Part shown: positions 34,495 to 42,501 of the stretch, piece after piece | Layout of the letters: every line of letters starts with the position of its first letter | Position numbering within the stretch: position 1 is the stretch's first letter | Assembly (NCBI GenBank): GCA_964637165.1 | Contig: CAZWVI010000003.1 | Span: 120,134-184,133 of the forward strand | DNA length: 64,000 nt | Source of the DNA: CAZWVI01 sp964637165 | Lineage (GTDB): Bacteria > Planctomycetota > UBA1135 | Direction: 5' to 3' | Program-made: the position numbers and the translations under genes | The notes under the pieces: generated by a model | What the model saw: the letters and a program-made list of their open reading frames with translations, nothing else | What the model was told of the DNA's origin: nothing | Databases searched by the model: none

Positions 34495-36176
34495 ATGTTA
34501 ATCCGCTCTACAGCACTGATTTCAACGATTGCCTTAGCGTTTAGCCCCTCGCTGGCTGCGCAAGGCTCCCCATCGGACATCATCCAATTCATGCCCGGCA
34601 CCAAGGCCCAGTCCAGCCAGGTGAACTTCAACTTTGATTTACTCGAAATGTTCAATCTTGACATTGCGATGTACATTGATAATGGCGATGGCACTTTCAC
34701 GTACGACCCCATTTCAGGAACGGTAAAGCGCCATAGCTTGAATAAAGTTCAATTGTTGTTGGATGAAGTCTTCCCATCAAACAGCATTGATCCCCTTACT
34801 GGATTTTTGATTCCGGGAGCTAGTTCAATTTCGCTCAACGGTCTTGCAATCGCAGCCAACTCAGCCAGCATCTTGAGCCTCGAAGGTCGCATGACTGGGG
34901 CTGAAGGAGACATCTTGGCTAACGTGGCACTAATTGCCGCATTGCAAGCTGATGTGACAACTTTAATTAATGACCTTGATGCATTAGAGCTCGCTGTCGC
35001 AGATGTTGTTGCAGAGGTTGGCACAACTACCAAGTTCTCCGGGCAAACTCTGTGGAGTGTTATTGATTTAATGAGCCAAGGGCACGACAACCAAGAACTT
35101 CGCATCGGAGTTCTTGAAGATGCAGTAGCAGCATTCCAAGTTGCAGCTGTCGACTTGCAAAACCGCGTGGCTGTTTTGGAAGCAGTCACTGCCCAAAACC
35201 AGCTAGATATTGCCGCCAACACTGCTGCGCTTGCCTCACTCGATCTTCGTCTTGACGCGCTTGATCTTCGTCTTGACGCGCTTGATCTTCGTGTTGACGC
35301 GCTTGAGACAGACCTAAGTGCCGCAAAGGCGGACATACNNNNNNNNNNNNNNNNNNNNNNNNNNNNNNNNNNNNNNNNNNNNNNNNNNNNNNNNNNNNNN
35401 NNNNNNNNNNNNNNNNNNNNNNNNNNNNNNNNNNNNNNGATCTTCGTGTTGACGCGCTTGAGACAGACCTAAGTGCCGCAAAGGCGGACATACTTGCTAA
35501 CTCTGGTCGTCTTGATGGCCATGACCTAACTCTTGGCGATCACGAAGGTCGCTTGGCTGTTTTGGAAACAACATCGGCTGATCACGAAACTCGGATTACC
35601 GATAACGAAGATTCAATCAACGACATCAACATTACTCTCGCAGACCATGAGCAACGCTTGGTGGACTTGGAGTACTGGGCAACTTTGGTTAGCCCACACG
35701 GCCAGCAAACTTTCTTTACTGATACAACTTGGAATGTCCCAGAAGGTGTTGACACTTTCTACATCACAGTAATCGGTGCCGGCGGTGGCGCAGCTAAGCG
35801 TGGTTTAAATATCCCTGGCGATTTCGCCGGTGGTGATGGCGCTTCTTACTGGAAGACCGAGGTCACCAACGTGCTTGCTGGCGACCAAGTGAACATCACA
35901 ATTGGCCTTGGTGGATTGTCCGCAATTGGCGCACCATCACAAGGTGCAACTGGTGGTTCATCATCAGTTCAGTTTGTTGCTTCAGGTCTAACAATTACTG
36001 CTGACGGCGGGCAAGGCGGAATCGCCGACGCAGTCGTGGGCGGCACCCCTGGTCAAGACGGATCACCACTTGAAGGAATGGTATTGCGCTACAACGGTCA
36101 AGGTGCAGATGTGGTTCTTGACTCAAATCAAAACCTAAGCATGGGCAACCCTGGAATGGTTCTGATTGAGTGGTAA
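34495..36176 (+). CDS. Secreted coiled-coil and glycine-rich surface protein (spans a 100-N gap)
   Basis: The N gap at 35339-35438 is flanked by an exact 55-bp repeat (35284-35338 and 35439-35493); merging gives 508 residues in one frame. A signal peptide (ending LAAQG) is followed by about 300 residues of heptads with tandem 8-residue units DLRLDALD. The C-terminal ~130 residues form a glycine-rich beta domain (ITVIGAGGGAAKRGL, then GGDGASYWKTEV), like domains found in phage fibres and adhesins. A trimeric, stalk-like surface protein is inferred. Codon use is visibly different from housekeeping neighbours. The gene ends in a strong UUCG terminator. The unit count near the gap is uncertain. 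Confidence 0.75.
35339..35438. other. Assembly gap, 100 N, flanked by a 55-bp exact repeat
   Basis: The left and right 55 bases are identical and collapse restores the frame. Because the flank overlaps the tandem 8-residue repeats, the true number of units may be larger than the collapsed sequence shows. Confidence 0.92.
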
Positions 36177-36193
36177 ATCTTTATTGATTTCCC

Positions 36194-36225
36194 AAAGGGT
36201 GGATTCTTCGGAATCCACCCTTTTT
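36194..36225 (+). terminator. Strong rho-independent terminator with UUCG loop
   Basis: AAAGGGTGGATTC pairs with GAATCCACCCTTT around a TTCG tetraloop closed by C-G, followed by a T run. It ends the coiled-coil surface protein gene, 17 bases after its stop. Confidence 0.93.
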
Positions 36226-36456
36226 CTGTTTGCAAGCCACTACTAGTAATGCATTTAGGAATAATGTGTTGGTTTAATGAAAGGATTAATATTTTATGTC
36301 ACACTAACCCTTCATTATCCTTTGAAAAACAGGGAATAGCACTGGCAAGAATCGATGCAATCTCCTAAAATGTGTTTATGTCATGTGGTAAAAACATGAC
36401 CTTTAATCCCACCCCTCCGCCCCCCCCTAATTCTTTTGTAAGCACCTTCGTTAGTA
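36226..36456 (+). other. Leader region before the LamG/TSP3 gene
   Basis: No gene is seen. It holds a loose inverted repeat (AAAGGATTAAT near 36281 with ATTATCCTTT near 36322), a 6-base dyad GTCATG/CATGAC near 36390-36410, and a C-rich tract just upstream of the ATG. A similar pyrimidine-rich tract precedes the 34495 ATG. No Shine-Dalgarno is visible. Confidence 0.35.
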
Positions 36457-38172
36457 ATGCGTTTAAATTCTCTCCTTCCCGTCGTCGCTTTAGCGATGGT
36501 TCCCACGCTTGCAACCGCGCAAGACAATGCCCTTCAATCAGCTGACCCTTCAAGTGTCACTTTTGGTTGGGAAAACATCATGGCTACTGGCACTGAATTC
36601 ACTGCCGAAGCTTGGGTTCGTGCGAACCCAAATTGCCTCTCTGGCGATTTTGATATTTTCTCACGCCTTGACCTTGGAACTGCATGTGCTGAAGCTAAGT
36701 ACTTGCGCCTAAGTGCCGACGGTACTGTTTCAGCTCTATACCATGGCTCCGTTGATGTCGAAGTATCTTCCGCCGCAGGAGCATTTCCTGTTGACGAAGA
36801 TTGGCACCACGTAGCTTTTGTTCACCGCGCCGATAACTCATACGCAGCATACGTTGATGCGGTTGAAGTTCTAAGTGGCGTTGGCAATGGTTATCCAGTT
36901 GGCTTCCTTGCAGGCCTTGATACAACAGTTGCCGCCGGTGGCGATGGCTGGCAGGTAAGTGAACTTGCAGTATCAGATGTTTCTCGTTACGGAATGGCTG
37001 GCTTCCTTTTGGATGAAAGTCTAGGTGGCGACACTAACTACATCTTGTTGATGCACTTTGAAAATGCAGTCGACCACGATAACGCTGGCGGATTCCCGCG
37101 CGTCATGACAGGCACTCTAAACGGCGCAGCTGTTTGGACTGACGGCATGCACGGCGATATGGATTCAGACGGCGTTTCAGACGATTCTGAATTGGCCGCA
37201 TGCACGAGCGTGTTTGACCAAGATTCAGATGACGATGGTCTTTCTGATGCCGACGAGGCCGGCCTTGGTACCGACCCTTGCAACGTAGACACCGATGGTG
37301 ACTGCTTACAAGATGGAACAGAAGTTTCCGAAACTGTTGGCGATGCCGGCGATGCCATTTTGTGTGTGCTCGGCACCGACATGGCAGTCTTTGTTCCAGA
37401 TGCAGACGATTCAGATTCAACCGACCCACTTGATATGGACAGTGATGACGATGGTCTAACTGATGGCGAAGAAGACGCAAACTGCAACGGTAAGTGGCAG
37501 CGAAGCACTGAGGGCGAAACTGATGCAACAAACCCTGATTCAGATGGTGATTGCATTCAAGATGGTACTGAGCAAAGCATGGTTACTCCAACCGAGCCAG
37601 CTCACACAGACCTCGCTGTTTTCGTTCCAGATGCTGATCCGACAACTGCAACCGACCCGCTTGACGAAGACACCGATGGTGGTGGACTTTCTGATGGTCG
37701 CGAAGATGTCAACTGCAATGGTGCTATCGATAAGTGGGAAGAGTGTGATCCACTCGACAGCGTCGATGATTGCTGGACATTGGAAACCCGCCAGAACACT
37801 TGGTTCCCAGGTGGCCCAGCTTACTTTGACGGATTTGGTTTAGTGCCAAACGACGCTAGCTGGAATGGTGAAAGTTTCGTTGTAATGTGCTACACATTTG
37901 ACGGTTACGGTTCAACTTACCTCAGCTTCCTTGACATGAGCTTGGTTCTTGATGGTGCGATTAACCGCTTCCCAGATGACTACTACGCATCAGGCGAAGC
38001 TGGCCACGTGGCTCCAAGTCACAACGCGCTAATGACCATCCGCGTCAACATTCCTAACTCAATCCCACCAGGGGTTTACATCTTCTTCCAAGGTGTAGAA
38101 GTCGTGAATGACTTCAACGACGGCTCAACTCGCTACCGCATGTCGAACGCGGTTGATCGCCAAGTTCAATAA
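36457..38172 (+). CDS. Secreted LamG-like and thrombospondin type 3 repeat protein
   Basis: The 571-residue protein has a signal peptide (ending ATAQ), a concanavalin/LamG domain (about 25-225: FTAEAWVRANPNC, WHHVAFVHRADNSYAAYVD), then a run of calcium-binding repeats of the thrombospondin type 3 kind (DMDSDGVSDDSELAAC, DQDSDDDGLSDADEAGLGTD, DTDGDCLQDGTE) to about 425. A beta-rich C-terminal domain (about 440-571) resembles the module ending other secreted proteins here. An extracellular, calcium-stabilised adhesin or matrix role is inferred. The gene ends in a terminator. Confidence 0.8.
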   Translation: MRLNSLLPVVALAMVPTLATAQDNALQSADPSSVTFGWENIMATGTEFTAEAWVRANPNCLSGDFDIFSRLDLGTACAEAKYLRLSADGTVSALYHGSVDVEVSSAAGAFPVDEDWHHVAFVHRADNSYAAYVDAVEVLSGVGNGYPVGFLAGLDTTVAAGGDGWQVSELAVSDVSRYGMAGFLLDESLGGDTNYILLMHFENAVDHDNAGGFPRVMTGTLNGAAVWTDGMHGDMDSDGVSDDSELAACTSVFDQDSDDDGLSDADEAGLGTDPCNVDTDGDCLQDGTEVSETVGDAGDAILCVLGTDMAVFVPDADDSDSTDPLDMDSDDDGLTDGEEDANCNGKWQRSTEGETDATNPDSDGDCIQDGTEQSMVTPTEPAHTDLAVFVPDADPTTATDPLDEDTDGGGLSDGREDVNCNGAIDKWEECDPLDSVDDCWTLETRQNTWFPGGPAYFDGFGLVPNDASWNGESFVVMCYTFDGYGSTYLSFLDMSLVLDGAINRFPDDYYASGEAGHVAPSHNALMTIRVNIPNSIPPGVYIFFQGVEVVNDFNDGSTRYRMSNAVDRQVQ

Positions 38173-38193
38173 GCGCACCGTTTCCAGCGCTTC

Positions 38194-38229
38194 ACCGGCG
38201 ACCTCAAACCCGAGGCCGCCGGTTTTTTT
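38194..38229 (+). terminator. Rho-independent terminator
   Basis: CCGGCG-A-CCTC pairs with GAGG-C-CGCCGG around AAACCC, then seven T. It stands 22 bases after the LamG/TSP3 stop and just before the sirtuin gene. Confidence 0.88.
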
Positions 38230-38251
38230 GGCTACTATATGTATTTCATAT

Positions 38252-39028
38252 ATGTCTCAATGCCAAAGAAAAGCCTTCAAAAAGGGGAGCGAGTTAGTTC
38301 GCAACAGTTCAAAGATTGTGGTTTTAAGCGGGGCAGGAGTAAGCACTGAATCTGGTATTCCTGATTACCGCACCGGTGCTCTTGCCTGGAAGCAATACGA
38401 CACATCGCACTTCCGTTGGGAACAATTTATGGCTTCTGAAGAAAGCCGAAAAAAATATTGGGAAATGAGTCAGGATTTTTACCTGGTGCTGCGCAAAGCC
38501 CAGGCTAATTCAGCTCACATTGCGCTTGGCGAACTTGATCGGCGCGGGAAACTACTAGGAGTCGTTGCCCAAAACGTTGATCGTTTGCACCAAGTTGGCG
38601 GGGTTGGCGATCAGCGAGTTTGCGAAATTCACGGCAATGAGCACCATGTAAGTTGTTTAAATTGTGGTGCGCAATTCTCACGTGATGAAGTTTACCAATG
38701 GATTTTGGATGGAGTTGCCGCTCCATACTGTCCGACTTGTCAGGGGATATTGAAGCCGGACTCAATCGCCTTTGATCAGCCCATGCCCGAGGCCGCCAGT
38801 CGGCGCGCGCTTGAGATGGTAAGGAATTGCGATTTATTGTTGGTGGTTGGGACTAGCTTGGAGGTTCAGCCAGTGGCCGCACTTCCGCTGTTGGCTTTAC
38901 GCGCCGGCAAACCATTGTTGATATCAAATTTGCAGACGACCGATTACGACCCCTATGCGGACTTCGTTTTACGGGGACCATGTGGTTTAGTTTTGCCCGA
39001 GCTTCTTCGGGTAAGCGATATCATGTAG
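38252..39028 (+). CDS. Sir2-family NAD-dependent protein deacylase
   Basis: The 258-residue sirtuin starts at an ATG at 38252; an open extension upstream runs through the terminator and is rejected. Motifs are GAGVSTESGIPDYRT (NAD binding), QNVDRLHQ with the HGN catalytic histidine block, the zinc-binding pair CLNC and CPTC, and VVGTSLEVQP. This fits bacterial class II sirtuins (SIRT4-like). It removes acyl groups from protein lysines and uses NAD+. The PHP-domain gene begins 2 bases after the TAG, so they may be cotranscribed. Confidence 0.92.
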   Translation: MSQCQRKAFKKGSELVRNSSKIVVLSGAGVSTESGIPDYRTGALAWKQYDTSHFRWEQFMASEESRKKYWEMSQDFYLVLRKAQANSAHIALGELDRRGKLLGVVAQNVDRLHQVGGVGDQRVCEIHGNEHHVSCLNCGAQFSRDEVYQWILDGVAAPYCPTCQGILKPDSIAFDQPMPEAASRRALEMVRNCDLLLVVGTSLEVQPVAALPLLALRAGKPLLISNLQTTDYDPYADFVLRGPCGLVLPELLRVSDIM

Positions 39029-39030
39029 TA

Positions 39031-40881
39031 ATGTTTAGTGCGTGTTTACTTGCAATTTTTGCAAGCCCAGCGGTTCCCCAAGAGCATGCTCGTCGCGATG
39101 TCGCCGAAGCAATGCTGCTCGATTTGCAAACTGAGCGGCACCGGTCAGATGGGGCCGGGTCAAGTTGGATGTTGGTTGAGGAATCCGATATGCAATGTGC
39201 TGCCGGCGGCCGCGGCCAGTGGCATATTGTTTATCGAGTTGGAGTAGAGGGAATCGCCGAGGGCGGTGCCATTTTTTTGCAAGTTCCTCCATTTTGGGAG
39301 TGGAGCTCGCCCCAGACTTGGGATGAGCGCGAAATAGGTTGGACGCTTGTTGATGTCTCGGCTGAAGTTGAGTGGGAAAGTTCAACTGTCGATCAGCAAT
39401 TATTGATGGTGAAAATTGTTAAGGGTAGTTTGCGCGAAAACGACACGGTGCATTTTGTTTATAAAGGTCGCGCCGATAAATATGCAGAAAGCGCTGCCGC
39501 CTTTTGGTGCTCAGTTGATGGCAATGGCGATGGTGTGCGCGCTTTAGTGAAGGACCGAAAAGATATGGACGTTCAAGTTTTAGGCGGCCGTGCATCGCAA
39601 GTCCATATGAATATTAATTCAACACTTGAGCCGGGCGGAATTGCCCGATTGCGTTTTGCCTTTTTGGATTGGGCTGGGAATGCGACCAGTGGAAGTATTG
39701 ATGAATTTCATTTCACTTTTCCTAAGGGCGCTGAGCCATTAGGCGAACCAACTTTTGACAACGGCGTTGGCTGGATTGACATCAAATTAAATTTAGAAGG
39801 CATCCACGAGGTAAAAGTAAAAACACCGCTCGGAACCTTTGAAAGTAATCCGATAGTTGTGCGTAAGGGAATAGAAAATGTGCTGTGGGCTGATCTACAA
39901 GTGCACACCGCTATTTCAGATGGAACAGGTTCTTTAGATGATGTTTACCGTTACGCGCGAGACATTGCCGGACTTGATGCGGTGTGTATTACCGACCACG
40001 ATCATTGGGGAATGGAGTTTTTAGATCAATCCCCTAAAGTGTGGCAAGAAATAAAAGCAGCGGCTGACAACTGGAATCAGGCAAATGAATTCGTAGCCTT
40101 TTTGGGATTTGAATGGACCAATTGGATTTACGGCCATCGTCACGTAATTTATAAGGGGCAGATTGGCGAGATTTATTCATCTCTTGATGAACGCTACGAC
40201 ACACCTCAAGAATTATGGAAAGCTTTAGACGGACAATCTGCATTAACTATTGCTCACCACTCTGCCGGTGGGGCGGTGGCCACTGATTGGAGCATTTCAC
40301 CTGACCCTAAATTTGAGCCAGTTACCGAAATCGTTTCGGTGCATGGTTCATCTGAGGCAAGCGATTCGCCTGGTCGCATTTATAACGCGAAGAAAAATAA
40401 CTTTGTGCGTGACGCATTAGGTAGAGGCTATCAATTAGGTTTTATCGGAAGCACCGATGGGCATGATGGACACCCGGGCCTGGCGCATCTTGCCGGAACG
40501 AGTGGTGGGGTGGTTGCGATTTTAAGCGAAGACAAAACACGCGATGGAATCATGCAAGCTTTGCGTGAACGTCGTTGCTATGCAACCAATGGGCCGCGGA
40601 TTTTATTGCGTTTTGAATTGGGTGAGGCGCGCATGGGTGAAACTGTGAAAGCCGGAATAGACGACCTTGAATTGACCTGCCGAGTTGTCGGAACCGGTCC
40701 AATCGAGCGAGTCGATGTTATTTCAGGCGACCAAGTGGTCACTGCAGTTTCGGCAAATCAGCAAGAGGTGTTTTTCTTTAGTGCCGTAGTGCCTCCTATG
40801 AAGGTTGGCGAATTCGTCTATGTGCGCGTAGTGCAAAGCGATGGCGGAACAGCTTGGTCTTCACCAATTTGGGCCAAGTAA
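39031..40881 (+). CDS. Exported PHP-domain metal-dependent hydrolase (DUF3604-like)
   Basis: The ATG at 39031 gives 616 residues with a short signal-like start (MFSACLLAIFASPAVPQ). An N-terminal beta domain (about 60-280) precedes a PHP domain: LQVHTAISDGTG, CITDHDHWGME, then ALTIAHHSAGG and IGSTDGHDGHPG, which supply the expected metal ligands. DUF3604-type proteins share this arrangement and their substrates are unknown. A longer frame reaches back to 38980, inside the sirtuin gene. The glycosyltransferase gene follows after 2 bases. Confidence 0.8.
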   Translation: MFSACLLAIFASPAVPQEHARRDVAEAMLLDLQTERHRSDGAGSSWMLVEESDMQCAAGGRGQWHIVYRVGVEGIAEGGAIFLQVPPFWEWSSPQTWDEREIGWTLVDVSAEVEWESSTVDQQLLMVKIVKGSLRENDTVHFVYKGRADKYAESAAAFWCSVDGNGDGVRALVKDRKDMDVQVLGGRASQVHMNINSTLEPGGIARLRFAFLDWAGNATSGSIDEFHFTFPKGAEPLGEPTFDNGVGWIDIKLNLEGIHEVKVKTPLGTFESNPIVVRKGIENVLWADLQVHTAISDGTGSLDDVYRYARDIAGLDAVCITDHDHWGMEFLDQSPKVWQEIKAAADNWNQANEFVAFLGFEWTNWIYGHRHVIYKGQIGEIYSSLDERYDTPQELWKALDGQSALTIAHHSAGGAVATDWSISPDPKFEPVTEIVSVHGSSEASDSPGRIYNAKKNNFVRDALGRGYQLGFIGSTDGHDGHPGLAHLAGTSGGVVAILSEDKTRDGIMQALRERRCYATNGPRILLRFELGEARMGETVKAGIDDLELTCRVVGTGPIERVDVISGDQVVTAVSANQQEVFFFSAVVPPMKVGEFVYVRVVQSDGGTAWSSPIWAK

Positions 40882-40883
40882 AG

Positions 40884-41921
40884 TTGTCACAAAAGGACCA
40901 GGTCGCTCCAGATGTCACGGTAATCATGGCCGCGCACAATTCTGCTGATAGTATTCCCTTGGCATTGAAGTCCATCGCCCGGCAAAGTTTTAAAACTTGG
41001 GAGTGTCTCGTGGTTGATGACGCAAGCAGCGACAACACTGCCGAGCTAGTTGACACTTTTGTTGAAAAAGATCAACGCTTCAAATTGATACAACTTCCAC
41101 AACAAGTTGGACCTGCCTTAGCAAGAAACGCAGCCTTCGGAATTGCGCGCGGAAAATATATTGCGGTGTTTGATTCTGACGATGTTATGCATTCACATAG
41201 ACTTGAATTGCAAATAGAAAAATTATGTGACCCGTCCAATGAGTTGCCGTTAGCTGGAGTAGCTTGCTGGGTGCGTTATTTTCCACAATCACAAATGCAA
41301 AGCGGGATGCTGGCTTACCAAGCGTGGCTTAACTCCATGCAAAATTGGGAAGACGTTGCCTTGAATGCATTTGTTGAAATGCCGGTTGGCCACCCATGCT
41401 TAATGATTAGACGCGAAGCATTGGAAAGTCTTGGTGGTTGGCGGGATTGTGCGTGGCCCGAAGATTGGGATTTGTTTTTGCGTATGCACTTGGCGGCAAT
41501 GCCGTTTGGAATAGTCAGCAAGGTGTTGCATGGTTGGCACCTAAGTCCAAAAAGTTTGTCGCGACAAAGTGAAAAGTATTCACTTAAAGCCTTTATGAAA
41601 TGCCGAAGCTATTATTTGGCAAATTCATTTTTGGCCGACTGTGAGGATTATATATTGTGGGGCTTTGGTGAAACCGGCAAACATTTGCGTCGCGAGTTGG
41701 CTCACCACAACAAGAATGTATCCAAAATTGTTGAACTCCACCCGGGTCGCTTGGGAAACATTATCCACGGAGCAGAAGTCATAAGCCCAAAAGATTTTGC
41801 CAAACACGCAGGAAAAAAAATTGTGGTATCGGTCGCCGGCGCTCAAGCGCGGCGAATAATTCGTGCTTCCTTGGCCGACCTTGGCCAGGTGGAAGGCCGC
41901 GATTTTATTGTGGCTGCCTAA
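40884..41921 (+). CDS. Glycosyltransferase family 2
   Basis: The GT-A domain is clear: VTVIMAAHNSADSIPLALKS, CLVVDDASSDNTAE, ARNAAFGIARGKYIAVFDSDD (the DxD metal and nucleotide site), then WPEDWDLFLRMHLAAMP. The C-terminal ~85 residues (ILWGFGETGKHLRRELAHH) look like a Rossmann-type acyltransferase/oxidoreductase-associated domain, unusual in simple GT2 enzymes. A TTG at 40884, two bases after the upstream stop, gives 345 residues and is preferred to a TTG at 40854. The acceptor sugar is unknown. The end overlaps the convergent hemerythrin gene by 17 bases. Confidence 0.85.
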   Translation: MSQKDQVAPDVTVIMAAHNSADSIPLALKSIARQSFKTWECLVVDDASSDNTAELVDTFVEKDQRFKLIQLPQQVGPALARNAAFGIARGKYIAVFDSDDVMHSHRLELQIEKLCDPSNELPLAGVACWVRYFPQSQMQSGMLAYQAWLNSMQNWEDVALNAFVEMPVGHPCLMIRREALESLGGWRDCAWPEDWDLFLRMHLAAMPFGIVSKVLHGWHLSPKSLSRQSEKYSLKAFMKCRSYYLANSFLADCEDYILWGFGETGKHLRRELAHHNKNVSKIVELHPGRLGNIIHGAEVISPKDFAKHAGKKIVVSVAGAQARRIIRASLADLGQVEGRDFIVAA

Positions 41922-42420
41922 GTGCTTCAGCCGGGGCTTGAATAAGCGCACATTCGGCTAAAACTTTAGCGCGTTCTTCGCCTGTTACAACCTCGTCAAG
42001 TAATTTAAAAAGGGCGGCGCGTTCGCGGCGGTCGTGGTGATCAAGAACTTCTTTGAGCATGCGCTCCTCTTCAATTACAAATACGCGTTCGCGGGCGGTT
42101 AATTTCCCCGCTTGTTCAATTGTGGTCATACGTTCCAGGGCACGCTTCATAAGTCGTTCTAATTTGCGGTGCTCCGCGAACAGCAATTCTGGTGAACAGC
42201 CGATTTGTGGCTGTGCGACCCGTTCGACATAAAGCGGCAATAAAATTTCATCTTCGGCTTGAATATGAGAATTTAATCCCATCACAAAACGATCAAGGTG
42301 AATCCGAGCAGTTTCAATGTCGTTTACCACTAAGGCATCTTGATGCTTAAGGAATTCTTCCATTAAGCAATCGTGGACACGGTCCAGATGCGAGAATGTT
42401 TCAGTGTCGGGAATGCTCAT
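41905..42420 (-). CDS. Hemerythrin-like domain protein
   Basis: The 171-residue four-helix bundle has the metal-ligand pattern of hemerythrins: a His near the start (SHLDRVHDCL), HIQAEDEILLPLY (HxxxE type), AEHRKLERLM and HHDRRERAALF (HHxxRE type). Such proteins bind a di-iron centre and sense or store oxygen or NO. The ATG at 42418-42420 is used, because the longer frame to 42450 adds an unlikely start. Convergent with the GT2 gene. Confidence 0.8.
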   Translation of the reverse strand: MSIPDTETFSHLDRVHDCLMEEFLKHQDALVVNDIETARIHLDRFVMGLNSHIQAEDEILLPLYVERVAQPQIGCSPELLFAEHRKLERLMKRALERMTTIEQAGKLTARERVFVIEEERMLKEVLDHHDRRERAALFKLLDEVVTGEERAKVLAECALIQAPAEALRQPQ

Positions 42421-42501
42421 TGGTGCACGTAGGTTAAACTTTATTGGCAAATAATCTAGAGCATAAGTTAAACAAAACTGGAAAAACGCCGCGGATAGCT
42501 T

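Noticed and set aside
35239..35310. CRISPR-like array from the repeated GATCTTCGT units
   Set aside because: Units are in-frame coding repeats of a coiled coil, with no spacers.
34495..36176. Phage tail fibre, hence a prophage
   Set aside because: The protein has a signal peptide and no other phage gene is nearby.
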